From contig DEIA01000032.1 of NCBI GenBank assembly GCA_002352225.1, positions 81,652 to 109,883 on the forward strand: a stretch of DNA of 28,232 nucleotides. Reading direction: 5' to 3'. The stretch comes from Flammeovirgaceae bacterium UBA2786 (GTDB taxonomy: Bacteria; Bacteroidota; Bacteroidia; Cytophagales; Cyclobacteriaceae). Of this stretch, positions 9,401 through 16,842 are shown piece after piece. Below the pieces are notes generated by a model. The model did no database searches, was not told the origin of the DNA, and saw only the letters and a list, made by a program, of their open reading frames with translations. The translations under genes and the position numbers were made by a program. Position 1 is the first letter of the stretch. Each line of letters opens with the position of its first letter.

Positions 9401-9833
9401 TGTGGGTATTCTTGCCTTGTCGGGTATTGTGGTGCGCAATGGTATTTTACTGGTTGAGTTTACCGATATACTTATTGCTCAGGGTATGGAATTGCGAGCT
9501 GCTATTATTGAAGCTTCCAAAACCCGTATGACTCCTGTTTTGTTAACCGCAATGGCCGCAACCGCAGGTTTAATTCCGTTGGCAGTTGGATTTAACATTG
9601 ACTTTATAAAAATGTTCACTGAACTCAATCCTCATATTTTCTTTGGTGGCGATAACGTGGCCTTTTGGGGTCCGTTGTCGTGGACGATGATTTTCGGATT
9701 GATATTTGGAACAATTCTTACCCTGGTGCTTGTTCCTGTATTGTATTTGTTGGTTGCAAAGCTAAAAGTAAAAGTACGTAAGCAGGAATTGGTGCCAACT
9801 AACGGAGAGCCTAAACCGGCAGTAGCGCATTAA
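6429..9833 (+). CDS. Efflux RND transporter permease subunit (AcrB/HAE1-like)
   Basis: The product is 1134 residues, about 80-90 longer than AcrB. It has the RND layout: TM1 (residues 15-36), a periplasmic porter domain, then the TM block at about 335-495, a second periplasmic domain and a C-terminal TM block. The TM4 proton-relay motif is intact (GIVVDDAIVVIENTHR, Asp406 and Asp407, equivalent to AcrB Asp407/Asp408). The extra length comes from an insert at about 500-580 with a His-rich loop (TEHEHDHSES) and two more hydrophobic segments. A short loop near the C-terminus (HIFFGGDNVAFWG) adds a little more. It acts as a proton-driven trimeric exporter in the inner membrane, with the adaptor and TolC encoded upstream. 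The substrate cannot be read from sequence; the charged TM4 favours drugs, dyes or bile-like amphiphiles over metal ions. Confidence 0.95.
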   Translation: MQDVEKEFKPTSWSIDNKTSIYVATVIISLAGIMSYLAMPKEQFPEVVFPQIFVATFYPGPPEDVENLITKEIEKEVKSISGIKKVSSNSVQDFSSIIVEFQTDVEIDKAKQDVKDAVDRAKQELPSDLENDPQIIEMDISEVPIMNINISGDFSLESLKEYGEDMQDRIESLTEIRRVDIVGALDREIQINVDMYRLALAGVSLDDIQNAVGYENRIIPSGQISVDGMKRSLGVNGEFADADQLGGLVISSIKGGKIYLRDVAEVVDSHKEQESFARLGGQNVITLNVIKRGGQNLIDASDKINEIVAQFEANVLPEGVDITITADQSENTRLTLHDLINTIIIGFVLVTIILMFFMGATNAIFVGLSVPISSFIAFIVIDQFFGFTLNMMTLFSFLLALGIVVDDAIVVIENTHRIYDNGKVPIKKAAKVAAGEVFLPVLTGTLVVLAPFTPLLFWPGIMGNFMYFLPATLIVALIASLIVAYIMNPVFAVDFMTEHEHDHSESKITRGFKITTVVMGSVAVVSYITGLFGMGNFVVFLFGVYALYHFVLARVISAFQTNTWPRVQEWYKRRLTWLLKGYRPIGVVVFMIVLFFVSIAFFISRDPKVGFFPQSDPNFIYAYIRMPIGTDQRVTDSVTHIVENRITNVMGEGNPLVKSIISNVAIGANEDPFEAAGTQSSPHLGKVSVAFVEFAKRDGQSTAVYMDSIRTVIKGIVGAEITVAQEQNGPPTGKPINIELTSDNFTDIVVTAEKVKRYLDSVQVGGVEELKSDFQSDKPEIVINIDREKANREGISTAQIGMILRTAIYGTEISKFRDANDDYPIQLRVAEHQRNDINSLLNIPVTFRDMSSGGQVRQVPLSAIAKIDYTNSYAGIRRIDQKRVITLSSNVLNNYNANDVVQEIQSHLNNYQMPDGVTFKMTGEQEEMAETMAFMGKAFGIAAMLIFMILVLQFNSISKPFIVLAEIVFSVIGVLLGFSIFKMEMSVVMTGVGILALSGIVVRNGILLVEFTDILIAQGMELRAAIIEASKTRMTPVLLTAMAATAGLIPLAVGFNIDFIKMFTELNPHIFFGGDNVAFWGPLSWTMIFGLIFGTILTLVLVPVLYLLVAKLKVKVRKQELVPTNGEPKPAVAH

Positions 9834-9845
9834 ACAATGCTGTGC

Positions 9846-9880
9846 TTGTATCCGTTCTAAATTTTCTAGAACGGATACAA
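9846..9880 (+). terminator. Strong hairpin after the efflux operon, probable terminator
   Basis: TTGTATCCGTTCTA (9846-9859) and TAGAACGGATACAA (9867-9880) form a perfect 14-bp stem with a 7-base loop, beginning 12 bases after the RND stop. There is no T-tract after the stem on either side, so it is not a textbook intrinsic terminator. It could instead be an mRNA 3'-end stabiliser or a protein site for the next gene, 53 bases away. Confidence 0.5.
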
Positions 9881-9932
9881 CAATAAACTGAATTCATTTT
9901 GCGTCAATGAAAGACAAGATGGATTTTAATAA

Positions 9933-11180
9933 ATGAAAACCCGCATTATGGCCTTATTTATTGTATTTGCCTTATTGTTATTGGTAGATGTTTACTTTTT
10001 CCAGGCAGTACTTGCTGTAAGTAAAAATTGGTCACCTGCCTGGAAGCAAGGTGCCCGTGTGGGCTTTTGGGTACCTACCGTAATAAGTTTTATAGCCTTG
10101 CTATGGTGGCAATTGGGCGATCCCTATACCATAAAAGCAAGCGTACGTACGTGGATAATTACCGGTGTATTTGTAACCTATTTTTCAAAACTTATTGGGA
10201 TTGTTTTTTTATTGATTGATGATATTCAACGACTGATACGTTGGGGAGCAGGGTTGTTTCAAAAGAAGGCTGAAACTTTGCCGGGTGTACCGATTACCCG
10301 ATCGCAATTTTTAACACAAGCTGCAGTAATAGCCAGCACAGTTCCGTTTGGCGCGATGGTATTTGGTATTGTTTCTGGCGCACATGATTACCGTATACGT
10401 AAAGTGAGTGTAAAGTTACCCAACCTACCCAAAGCATTTGATGGCTTGCGTCTGGCACAACTATCAGACATTCATAGTGGTAGTTTTTTTAACAAGACTG
10501 CCGTAAAAGGTGGTGTAGAAATGGCCCTAAACGAAAAGCCAGACTTGATACTTTTTACAGGCGATCTGGTTAACAACGAATCAGCTGAAGTAAAGGAATA
10601 CATTGATGTATTCAATAAACTAAAAGCGCCATTGGGTGTGTATTCTGTTACCGGTAATCACGACTATGGTGATTATACCAACTGGGCAAGCCAATCTGCC
10701 AAACAACAGAACTTTAAAGATCTGATAGAAGCACACCGCTTAATGGGTTTTGATTTACTGATGAATGAACATCGGTTTATAGACCAAGGAGGCGAGAAAC
10801 TGGCGATTATTGGAATTGAAAACTGGGGAGCTGGTCGGTTTTCCAAGTATGGAAAATTGGAACAGGCGCATGCGGGCACAGAAGAAGCTGCTGTGAAATT
10901 ATTATTGAGCCACGATCCAAGCCATTGGGATGCACAAGTACGACCTAACTATAATGATATTGATATTGCTTTTGCCGGACATACGCATGGTTTTCAGTTT
11001 GGAGTAGAACTTGGCAATTTCAAATGGAGCCCATCGCAATATGCCTATAAGCAATGGGCTGGTTTGTATACGCAGGGCAACCAACACTTGTATGTAAACC
11101 GCGGCTTTGGCTACTTAGGCTATCCTGGTCGCGTGGGTATGCCGCCTGAGATTACAATAGTGGAGTTGAAACGAGCGTAA
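9933..11180 (+). CDS. Membrane-anchored metallophosphoesterase (calcineurin-like)
   Basis: The product is 415 residues. The N-terminal third is membrane-embedded, with hydrophobic segments at about residues 5-26, 38-59, 70-98 and 127-150. The rest is a calcineurin-like phosphoesterase domain with all five metal-binding blocks in order: QLSDIHSG (D and H), LFTGDLVN (GD), VTGNHDYGD (GNHD), LLLSHDPSHWD (H) and FAGHTHGFQFG (GHTH). This resembles the YaeI/YkuE-type membrane metallophosphoesterases, some of which act on lipid-linked phosphates such as UDP-diacylglucosamine. The real substrate is not known. ATG at 9933 is used; ATG at 9948 is an alternative. It stands alone on this strand, with the DoxX gene converging 10 bases away. 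Confidence 0.9.
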   Translation: MKTRIMALFIVFALLLLVDVYFFQAVLAVSKNWSPAWKQGARVGFWVPTVISFIALLWWQLGDPYTIKASVRTWIITGVFVTYFSKLIGIVFLLIDDIQRLIRWGAGLFQKKAETLPGVPITRSQFLTQAAVIASTVPFGAMVFGIVSGAHDYRIRKVSVKLPNLPKAFDGLRLAQLSDIHSGSFFNKTAVKGGVEMALNEKPDLILFTGDLVNNESAEVKEYIDVFNKLKAPLGVYSVTGNHDYGDYTNWASQSAKQQNFKDLIEAHRLMGFDLLMNEHRFIDQGGEKLAIIGIENWGAGRFSKYGKLEQAHAGTEEAAVKLLLSHDPSHWDAQVRPNYNDIDIAFAGHTHGFQFGVELGNFKWSPSQYAYKQWAGLYTQGNQHLYVNRGFGYLGYPGRVGMPPEITIVELKRA

Positions 11181-11190
11181 GTCTGAACAT

Positions 11191-11646
11191 CTATCCATTC
11201 TTATTCTGAAGCGCTTCCCGTCTTCGCATTTCATCTATTGAAAATTTGCCAGCTCCAAATACCATAAAGGCGAGCAGGCCAATCAACACAATAATGGATA
11301 CTTCCAATTCCATGTGATTGCCTACCGATAAAAATCCTTTGGGAAAATTAACCAACAGAACAGCGCCAATAAGAATAGGGAGTTGAACTGCGCACATAAT
11401 GCGGGTTAGCAATCCGAACATAATAAGCGGACCGCAGAGAACGTGGGCAAATACAACATAGTGTGCAATTGATACAGCCAGGAAACTCATATTCATTCCA
11501 TTCAATGTAAGTTTTAGTTCCTCCAGATTGCCCAGAAAACTAAATCCTTTGTAGGTAATGAATATGCCTAAAACAATCCGGAAAAGATCAAGAAAACCAG
11601 GGCGGTGTGCATTACCCCAGTCCTCAATTTTAGTGATGACACTCAT
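11191..11646 (-). CDS. DoxX family membrane protein
   Basis: The product is 151 residues with four predicted transmembrane helices, roughly at 20-40, 52-75, 80-101 and 115-132. The DoxX signature is seen as LDLFRIVLGIFITYKGFSFL near the start, then HYVVFAHVLCGPLIMFGLLTR and the LPILIGAVLLVNFPKGF stretch. The C-terminus is soluble, charged and short. DoxX proteins are small quinone- or redox-associated membrane proteins whose biochemical role is mostly unknown. It is convergent with the metallophosphoesterase gene and is read in the same direction as the DUF3999 gene upstream, 68 bases away. Confidence 0.85.
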   Translation of the reverse strand: MSVITKIEDWGNAHRPGFLDLFRIVLGIFITYKGFSFLGNLEELKLTLNGMNMSFLAVSIAHYVVFAHVLCGPLIMFGLLTRIMCAVQLPILIGAVLLVNFPKGFLSVGNHMELEVSIIVLIGLLAFMVFGAGKFSIDEMRRREALQNKNG

Positions 11647-11714
11647 AGTAATAGGGGTTAAGTGTCAACAAAGTTTAAGTAAAATTGTTGAAAAAGGCAA
11701 GCGTAAAACTTTAC

Positions 11715-12914
11715 CTATTGCTCGCGGAGCATGCGTATTGTGAAAAAACCGAGTATAACAACGATAATACCGAGTGCGCCCCACATCCAAAGTTTATTTT
11801 TAAACCAGGGTGATGTTTCAGGTTCTGTAATTTGTTGCGGTTTTAGTTCACTACTAACCTGAAGTTCTGGTAATGAGGCCGGTATTTCTTTTGTAAAGTG
11901 TTCAATGTCATAATTAGGAATAAACATTTTTTCATTGCCGTAGCGAAGGGTATAAGTACCGGCTTGAAGGTTTGTAACAAGATAAACCTGAGGAGCCCAG
12001 GCATGAATACGCTTTATCTGAACGGGAGGGTTATCCTGATTGTAAACGATTACTCTTATTTGTTTTACAACCCGGGGATTAAAATGAAGTGTGTCCTGCT
12101 TGAAAGAACTGATAACACCGGTGTAAAGCGGTTGATATTGATAATGTACTCCTTTTTCAGATTTAATACTATCGTAAAGCCAATCAATTGAAACGCTTCT
12201 GTAAAATTGTTGATCAGGTGAAGCCTCAAGACTTAATCGCGAAAGGAGTACAGGCTGGTTAAAGACCAGGTTAAATTCACTTCGTTTATCTATCGTTTCA
12301 CTTAACAAAGAAGAAGCAATTTCTGTAAACACACCTTTTACTGTTTTGTTTTGATGGAAATTTATTTGATCAAGGGTAAGGTGGGCACCTTTATGAATAG
12401 TAAACCGGAGGTACGTATAGGTGGATGATGGGAAGGTGATGTGATTATAGATATAGTTTACGGGTGTGTTTGCCAGAGAGATAATCCTGCTGGTTTGAAT
12501 TTTAAACCACTCGCGTTGATTAAAGCTGCCCTCTACTGTTACTTCCGAATCGTAATTCTGTTGAGCGAAGTTTAATGTAATGCTGTTGATAGGTTCATTT
12601 GGATTTAGCTTGACAGTAAAGAATAATGCGGCTCCCTGGCGTGAGAGGTTGAAAGGTTCTAATGAAACGGGAGTTTGTGAGATTTCATCTTTTGCAATTT
12701 GTAACAAGTATGGAATTTCTGTGGTATTGTTGGATGACGAATAGAGTCGAATATCTGCAAAATCGGTTTTTAATTTTGGTAATAGTTCAGCAGGCAGCGA
12801 AATACGGTACCAACCCGATTGGGTAACTTCCGAAACCTTTCTTTCGTAGGTAAATTGAGCAAGGCTGCACAAGGGAAGCAGCAAAAATGCAATCAGGCTA
12901 TTCGTTCGGTTCAT
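11715..12914 (-). CDS. DUF3999 family protein (partner of the DUF2339 protein)
   Basis: With the start at 12914 the product is 399 residues and opens with a signal peptide (MNRTNSLIAFLLLPLCSLAQ). The longer frame reaching 13004 lies inside the DUF2339 gene and is rejected. After the signal comes a large extracytoplasmic beta-rich region (RKVSEVTQSGWYRISLP, DIRLYSSSNNTTEIPYLLQ). A single C-terminal membrane helix (WMWGALGIIVVILGFFTI) with a short basic tail ends the protein. This is the DUF3999 layout. The start lies inside the end of the DUF2339 gene (17-base overlap), so the two are translationally coupled. The same pairing is known from other bacteria, and the two products probably work together in the envelope. 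No activity is known. Confidence 0.75.
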   Translation of the reverse strand: MNRTNSLIAFLLLPLCSLAQFTYERKVSEVTQSGWYRISLPAELLPKLKTDFADIRLYSSSNNTTEIPYLLQIAKDEISQTPVSLEPFNLSRQGAALFFTVKLNPNEPINSITLNFAQQNYDSEVTVEGSFNQREWFKIQTSRIISLANTPVNYIYNHITFPSSTYTYLRFTIHKGAHLTLDQINFHQNKTVKGVFTEIASSLLSETIDKRSEFNLVFNQPVLLSRLSLEASPDQQFYRSVSIDWLYDSIKSEKGVHYQYQPLYTGVISSFKQDTLHFNPRVVKQIRVIVYNQDNPPVQIKRIHAWAPQVYLVTNLQAGTYTLRYGNEKMFIPNYDIEHFTKEIPASLPELQVSSELKPQQITEPETSPWFKNKLWMWGALGIIVVILGFFTIRMLREQ

Positions 12915-15189
12915 CCGTTGGATTGTTTTTTTTTCTTTTGTTATAGATAAATGATGCCGTAAGTAATAAGGCGCCCAGTACCATAAGTACAATAGTTTTG
13001 GCAATTGTACTCATTCCGGTAAGGTCGTATAGAAATAACTTGGCCAGCGTAATTCCAAAAAGTACAATGCCACTAATGCGTAAAAAGGCAAAGTTCTTGG
13101 TGAATCCCCAGACGATAAGATAAAGCGCGTAGGCACCCCATAAAATACTTAAGGCTAATCGTACTCCATCGTGTATATTATTCAGGGCCAGCCAGGAAAG
13201 CAATTCTGAACTTAGAATAGTAAGCAATGAAAAATGAAAGAACAATCGTTCCCATCGGGTAAGTAATGTTTTGTTCTCATGCTGAACAACCGAGTAGATG
13301 AGGTAGAGTATTAACCCGATAAACAGATAACTGATATACCTGATGACTATATTCCAAAAGCTGTGCACAAAGTAGATATCTTCATTCAGGTAGGTATTAC
13401 GAAGTGCTTCCAAAGCCACTAAACCACCCGATAAAAAGGTAATTACAAGTAGTATACTTGCTCCGGCCGCTACTTTATTTAAAAGGATATTTCTGATAAA
13501 CTTTTGGTTAATGAACCACATAATTAAAATAAATGCCGCACTGTAGATAATGAGCCATATTGCTTTGAAGGAAGGCCAATCGTAATTGTATTGATTAACC
13601 TCTTGCTTGATAGAAGTTAGATAATATTGCTGATTGAAATACAGACTTATTTCTTTCAGAATAGATGTGTATAAGACTAGAATAAAACCGGCTGGCAGTA
13701 TAAACGCCATTAAGGGTACAATTTTGTCGAGCCAGGTATGTGGTTTTTCGTATGCAGTTTTAGAGGAAAGCCAGTGGGTTGCCCCAAACATTACTGATAC
13801 CAATATTCCAGTAAGAAAATAGACATTTATAAATGATGCAAAGGTGATGTCGTTATCCGTATAGTAATAGTAATCGTTGTAAGCAAAGCTCAGCGCACTC
13901 CAATCATGCAACAAGCTTAATAGAGCAAGCCCTATTAATGGGTAGGAGAGAAGTTCGTACACCGGAAATTTTTTAGTGCGCCCAATCCAGAAAAGTAAAA
14001 CTGCTTCTAATGCCCATGTAACGGTTACCCAGTTACCTTCCAGTTGTACGGGTACCGCAAGCGTGAGAAAAGTAAGCACCATACCGGCTACGAAGTAGAA
14101 GACATCGCGCACTTGCCTAAGTTTATAATACAACACCAGGCATATAGCAAAATGAATTATTGCATTAAATGCAGTAAATAAGCCTAGAAAATATTCGCCA
14201 TTTGGATGATCGCTAATGGCGCCATATCCTAAACCATAATAGATGAAGCTGTTGCTTAAGATAAGGGAGATGTCGCCAATTTTTAAATTTTGCTGTGCCG
14301 ATAATTTAGATACGAGGAAGGCCAGATAAAACTGAATAAAGTAAACAAGGGTAAAACCCAATATTATCCATAAATGCTTTTCGTAGTAGTAGTCGGTTAT
14401 AAGCCACGAAAAAACTATTAACCATGTAAGGATAAAAGCAAACCGGAATAGCCCACGCCAATCTTGCTTAAAAGAAATGAAGAGTATGCCGGTGTTAATA
14501 ACCAGTACATAAGAAAGTAAAACCACCACACGACCCGAGCCATCGCTTAATAAAAACGGAACCGCATAGGCACCTACCAACCCGATGATGGCAATTACTT
14601 GTTGTTTATATTGAAGCGCAGCAAATACGGTGAAAGTAGTAAATAAAACCATTAGCACAAACGCAACCAATTGAGGAATAAGCTGGTAAAAATCGTATGC
14701 TGCATAGGTAATGAAGTACAGGCTTGCCATGCCACCACTCAATAATACTGCGCTGAAAGCCGCATAATTTTTTTTAAGTTTTAGGGCAATGCCCAATAAG
14801 GCGCTACCGGCCAGATAACCCAGAATAATTCGGGTTAACGGATTAAGCATTTGATGATCGATAGCATACTTTACGCCAAAGCCAATACCAATTACCAACA
14901 CAACAATGCCAATTTTATTAAGGAGATTGGTGCCAATAAAGTCTTCCCAGGCTGTTTTTTGCTTAGGCTTTGAAGGCTTTGGTGTTATTTGTTGAATTTG
15001 TGTCTTCTCCTCCTGTATCACAACAGGCGCAACAATTGGTTCAACTGTTTTTACCTCTGGTTCTTCTTTGGGTTGGAACGATTGTACTTGCCTGCGAAGT
15101 TCTTTGATATCGAATGCCAGTTGCTGCTGCCGCATTTCAGCAGCTTGTAATTTTTGAAGGAGCTCGTTTAGGTTGGGATGGTCTGCCAT
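12898..15189 (-). CDS. DUF2339 domain polytopic membrane protein
   Basis: The product is 763 residues. Residues 1-40 are a predicted coiled coil (LNELLQKLQAAEMRQQQLAF), followed by a Pro/Glu/Lys-rich linker to about residue 80 with many PKPSKPKQK-like elements. The DUF2339 core starts at WEDFIGTNLLNKIGIVVLVI and continues through some 20 or more hydrophobic segments to a short basic end (YNKRKKNNPTDEPNE). Length and the WE..IG..LLNKIG start motif fit the family. It is the first gene of a pair with the DUF3999 gene, overlapping it by 17 bases. The function is unknown; polymer export or envelope maintenance would be guesses. Confidence 0.88.
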   Translation of the reverse strand: MADHPNLNELLQKLQAAEMRQQQLAFDIKELRRQVQSFQPKEEPEVKTVEPIVAPVVIQEEKTQIQQITPKPSKPKQKTAWEDFIGTNLLNKIGIVVLVIGIGFGVKYAIDHQMLNPLTRIILGYLAGSALLGIALKLKKNYAAFSAVLLSGGMASLYFITYAAYDFYQLIPQLVAFVLMVLFTTFTVFAALQYKQQVIAIIGLVGAYAVPFLLSDGSGRVVVLLSYVLVINTGILFISFKQDWRGLFRFAFILTWLIVFSWLITDYYYEKHLWIILGFTLVYFIQFYLAFLVSKLSAQQNLKIGDISLILSNSFIYYGLGYGAISDHPNGEYFLGLFTAFNAIIHFAICLVLYYKLRQVRDVFYFVAGMVLTFLTLAVPVQLEGNWVTVTWALEAVLLFWIGRTKKFPVYELLSYPLIGLALLSLLHDWSALSFAYNDYYYYTDNDITFASFINVYFLTGILVSVMFGATHWLSSKTAYEKPHTWLDKIVPLMAFILPAGFILVLYTSILKEISLYFNQQYYLTSIKQEVNQYNYDWPSFKAIWLIIYSAAFILIMWFINQKFIRNILLNKVAAGASILLVITFLSGGLVALEALRNTYLNEDIYFVHSFWNIVIRYISYLFIGLILYLIYSVVQHENKTLLTRWERLFFHFSLLTILSSELLSWLALNNIHDGVRLALSILWGAYALYLIVWGFTKNFAFLRISGIVLFGITLAKLFLYDLTGMSTIAKTIVLMVLGALLLTASFIYNKRKKNNPTDEPNE

Positions 15190-15308
15190 AATAGGGTAAA
15201 TAACGTCCCCAAATTATGCAAATGAATTGGCTGCCCGGTTAGGTAAACAGAAAAAAACTAAACTAATTAACGAGCGTAACCAGGGGAATTGTTTTGATTT
15301 TAGACTCA

Positions 15309-15359
15309 ACCCCGAAGGGGTGTTATATCTTTAGCACCGGGTAACAACCCGGTGCTAAA
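15309..15359. repeat. REP-like double palindrome
   Basis: Two hairpins lie close together. ACCCC-GAA-GGGGT (15309-15321) is followed by TTTAGCACCGGGT (15330-15342) and its exact complement ACCCGGTGCTAAA (15347-15359) around a 4-base loop. A short GC-rich hairpin followed by a long one ending in the CCGGGT palindrome is the look of dispersed intergenic REP-like elements in Bacteroidota. Only one copy of this type is in the window, so the repetitive nature is inferred. Confidence 0.6.
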
Positions 15360-15564
15360 AGCTCTGGGCGAATTGTGCTGACTACCCGCTGCATTTGAAG
15401 TGCTAATTTTTTTCAGCGCGCAACCTATAACCGCGATAGAACGGGTTTCCTGATGCTTTCTTAAGAAGGCGCATCGGGTTCGGTGTCGAAATCATTCATC
15501 ATTTTAAATTCTGTTAGCAGTCGGCACGACTTTACTTATTATTGAAATTAGGTTTTACCGGACA

Positions 15565-15731
15565 CTAGTATTTCACAATCAGAAACTCAGTACGTCTGTT
15601 TAGTTGATGCTCTGCCTCAGAACAGTCTGACTTTACGGTGCATCATCAATCAGGTTGGTACAATTCTCTTGCGAAAAGGAAGCGAAAGAGGTAAGGATTG
15701 CAATAAAAAAGCAGAAGAAATACTTAACCAT
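15565..15731 (-). pseudogene. Remnant of an OmpA-family outer-membrane protein gene
   Basis: Reading the minus strand from ATG at 15731 gives MVKYFFCFFIAILTSFASFS then QENCTNLIDDAP and a stop at 15633-15635. This is a clear signal peptide with the start of a mature secreted protein. A few bases on, in another frame, the strand encodes SDCSEAEHQLNRRTEFLIVK, then Tyr and a stop at 15565-15567. HQLNRRTEF near the C-terminus is the hallmark end of the OmpA-like peptidoglycan-binding domain. The two ends of one gene are thus joined with the whole middle lost and the frame broken. It cannot make a functional protein. The reading is direct; that both ends come from the same gene is inference. Confidence 0.75.
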
Positions 15732-15827
15732 AATTTGGCGGATAGGCAGGTTAGAATAAAAATTAAACTCAGCAGGTAAGTTAGGTGGTTGATGTTGATC
15801 AGAAAAATATTCCAGGTTAATTTTTAA

Positions 15828-16697
15828 CTAACCAGTTACCGCCCTGCTTGTCTGTATATATCGTGATGGCGTTTTACCGGTAACCTTTTTAAACTGCCGG
15901 TTAAAGTGCGACAGGTTTTGAAAGCCCGAATCGAAGCAAATGGATTGAATAGAGAAGTTTCCTTCAATCAGCATTTTGCAGGCCTGGCTAATGCGAACTT
16001 CATTTAAAAAATTAGTATACGTTTTTCGGGTGCGCACTTTAAAGTACCGGCAAAAGGCTTCGCCCGACAGGTTAGCGATTGAGGCTGCTTCACTTATTTT
16101 TATTTTGCGATGGCTTTGTCTGAAGGTAAACTGTAGCACATCGTTCATCCGTTTGTCTTCGTCCAGGGTTCCGGTATTTATGGGGGCAACCGAAAGGGAT
16201 TTTAATTTTTTTGATTGAGCACAGCGTGTAAGCAATTGAAGAAATAAAATCAACCTTGTGGTTTTTTCAGCCGATGAAATTTTCTGAATCAATTCACTAA
16301 CTTCTTTCTGTAAAATGTCTTCGGCCCGGCTTGTACCCAGGCGCAACAAAAACTGATGAATGTCTTTTACCTCGTTCAGATGCCAGAACGATTCACCCAT
16401 ATAATGCTTGTCGAAATAGAGTGAAACAGCCTGAACCTTTTTTTTACTACGTGGGTGGTAATAGTTTTCATCGCAGCGAAACACATGGGGTTGGCCACTG
16501 CCAATCAGGTACACTTCACCAGCTGTAAATCGGCCAACATAATCTCCGGCAATCAAGGTGCCTTCTCCTTTTTCAATCAGCATAATCTGTATTTCTTTAT
16601 GCTGATGCAAACGATCATAGAAGTAGGGTAACCGGTCGATTTGCAACCGGAAAGCCTCTTGTTCTGTTTTTGGTACCTGAAAGGGGATAACCTTCAT
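15828..16697 (-). CDS. AraC family transcriptional regulator
   Basis: The product is 289 residues. The N-terminal half is a cupin-type sensing domain (about 25-110; PYFYDRLHQHKEIQIMLIEK, then GEVYLIGSGQPHVFRC). The C-terminal 100 residues carry the two AraC helix-turn-helices: KISEAASIANLSGEAFCRYF, then SIQSICFDSGFQNLSHFNRQ, closing with FKKVTGKTPSRYIQ. The gene is divergent from the catabolic genes with 145 bases between, the usual place for their activator. The cupin domain may sense hydroxyproline or a pathway intermediate; this is inferred from location only. Confidence 0.92.
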   Translation of the reverse strand: MKVIPFQVPKTEQEAFRLQIDRLPYFYDRLHQHKEIQIMLIEKGEGTLIAGDYVGRFTAGEVYLIGSGQPHVFRCDENYYHPRSKKKVQAVSLYFDKHYMGESFWHLNEVKDIHQFLLRLGTSRAEDILQKEVSELIQKISSAEKTTRLILFLQLLTRCAQSKKLKSLSVAPINTGTLDEDKRMNDVLQFTFRQSHRKIKISEAASIANLSGEAFCRYFKVRTRKTYTNFLNEVRISQACKMLIEGNFSIQSICFDSGFQNLSHFNRQFKKVTGKTPSRYIQTSRAVTG

Positions 16698-16705
16698 GTA
16701 ATGTG

Positions 16706-16751
16706 ATTTTGATATAATTGTATTTCAAAATCTTTTAAAATTAGTCAAAAT
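16706..16751. promoter_or_regulatory. Three phased TCAAAAT sites in the divergent promoter region
   Basis: TCAAAAT occurs at 16725-16731 and 16745-16751, exactly 20 bases apart, and inverted (ATTTTGA) at 16706-16712. Two direct copies at about two helical turns is the usual form of an AraC-type binding site. The motif is short and AT-rich, so chance is a real alternative. Confidence 0.35.
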
Positions 16752-16800
16752 AGTATCAGATTAGGGTATTATGCGCGAATTAGACAAATGCTTTAAAAGC

Positions 16801-16808
16801 TACTTTTG
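16801..16808 (+). promoter_or_regulatory. -7 element of the catabolic operon promoter
   Basis: TACTTTTG matches TAnnTTTG exactly and lies 34 bases before the ATG of the DapA-family gene. No TTTG is found about 19 bases upstream (the expected place falls in 16778-16781), so the -33 element is poor. This fits a promoter that needs an activator such as the divergent AraC-type protein. Confidence 0.5.
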
Positions 16809-16842
16809 CCTAACGATTTCAGGTATTTAAACAATTACGACT

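Larger units (their letters stand above)
15190..15827. other. 638-bp region without intact genes
   Basis: This gap lies between the starts of the DUF2339 gene and the end of the araC-type gene, both on the minus strand. It contains a REP-like double palindrome (15309-15359) and a decayed OmpA-family gene (15565-15731, minus strand). The part between them (15360-15564) has no open frame above about 25 codons. Two very short minus-strand peptides there (one ending DFDTEPDAPS, one reading RLLKKASGNPFYRGYRLR) may be more debris, but this cannot be shown. Confidence 0.7.

Noticed and set aside
12915..13004. 30-residue N-terminal extension of the DUF3999 protein
   Set aside because: It would lie wholly within the DUF2339 gene and hide the signal peptide starting at 12914.
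15400..15560. Small protein genes in the gap, such as the minus-strand peptide with LLKKASGNPFYRGYRLR
   Set aside because: Fewer than 30 codons, no promoter or context; could be more gene debris but cannot be supported.
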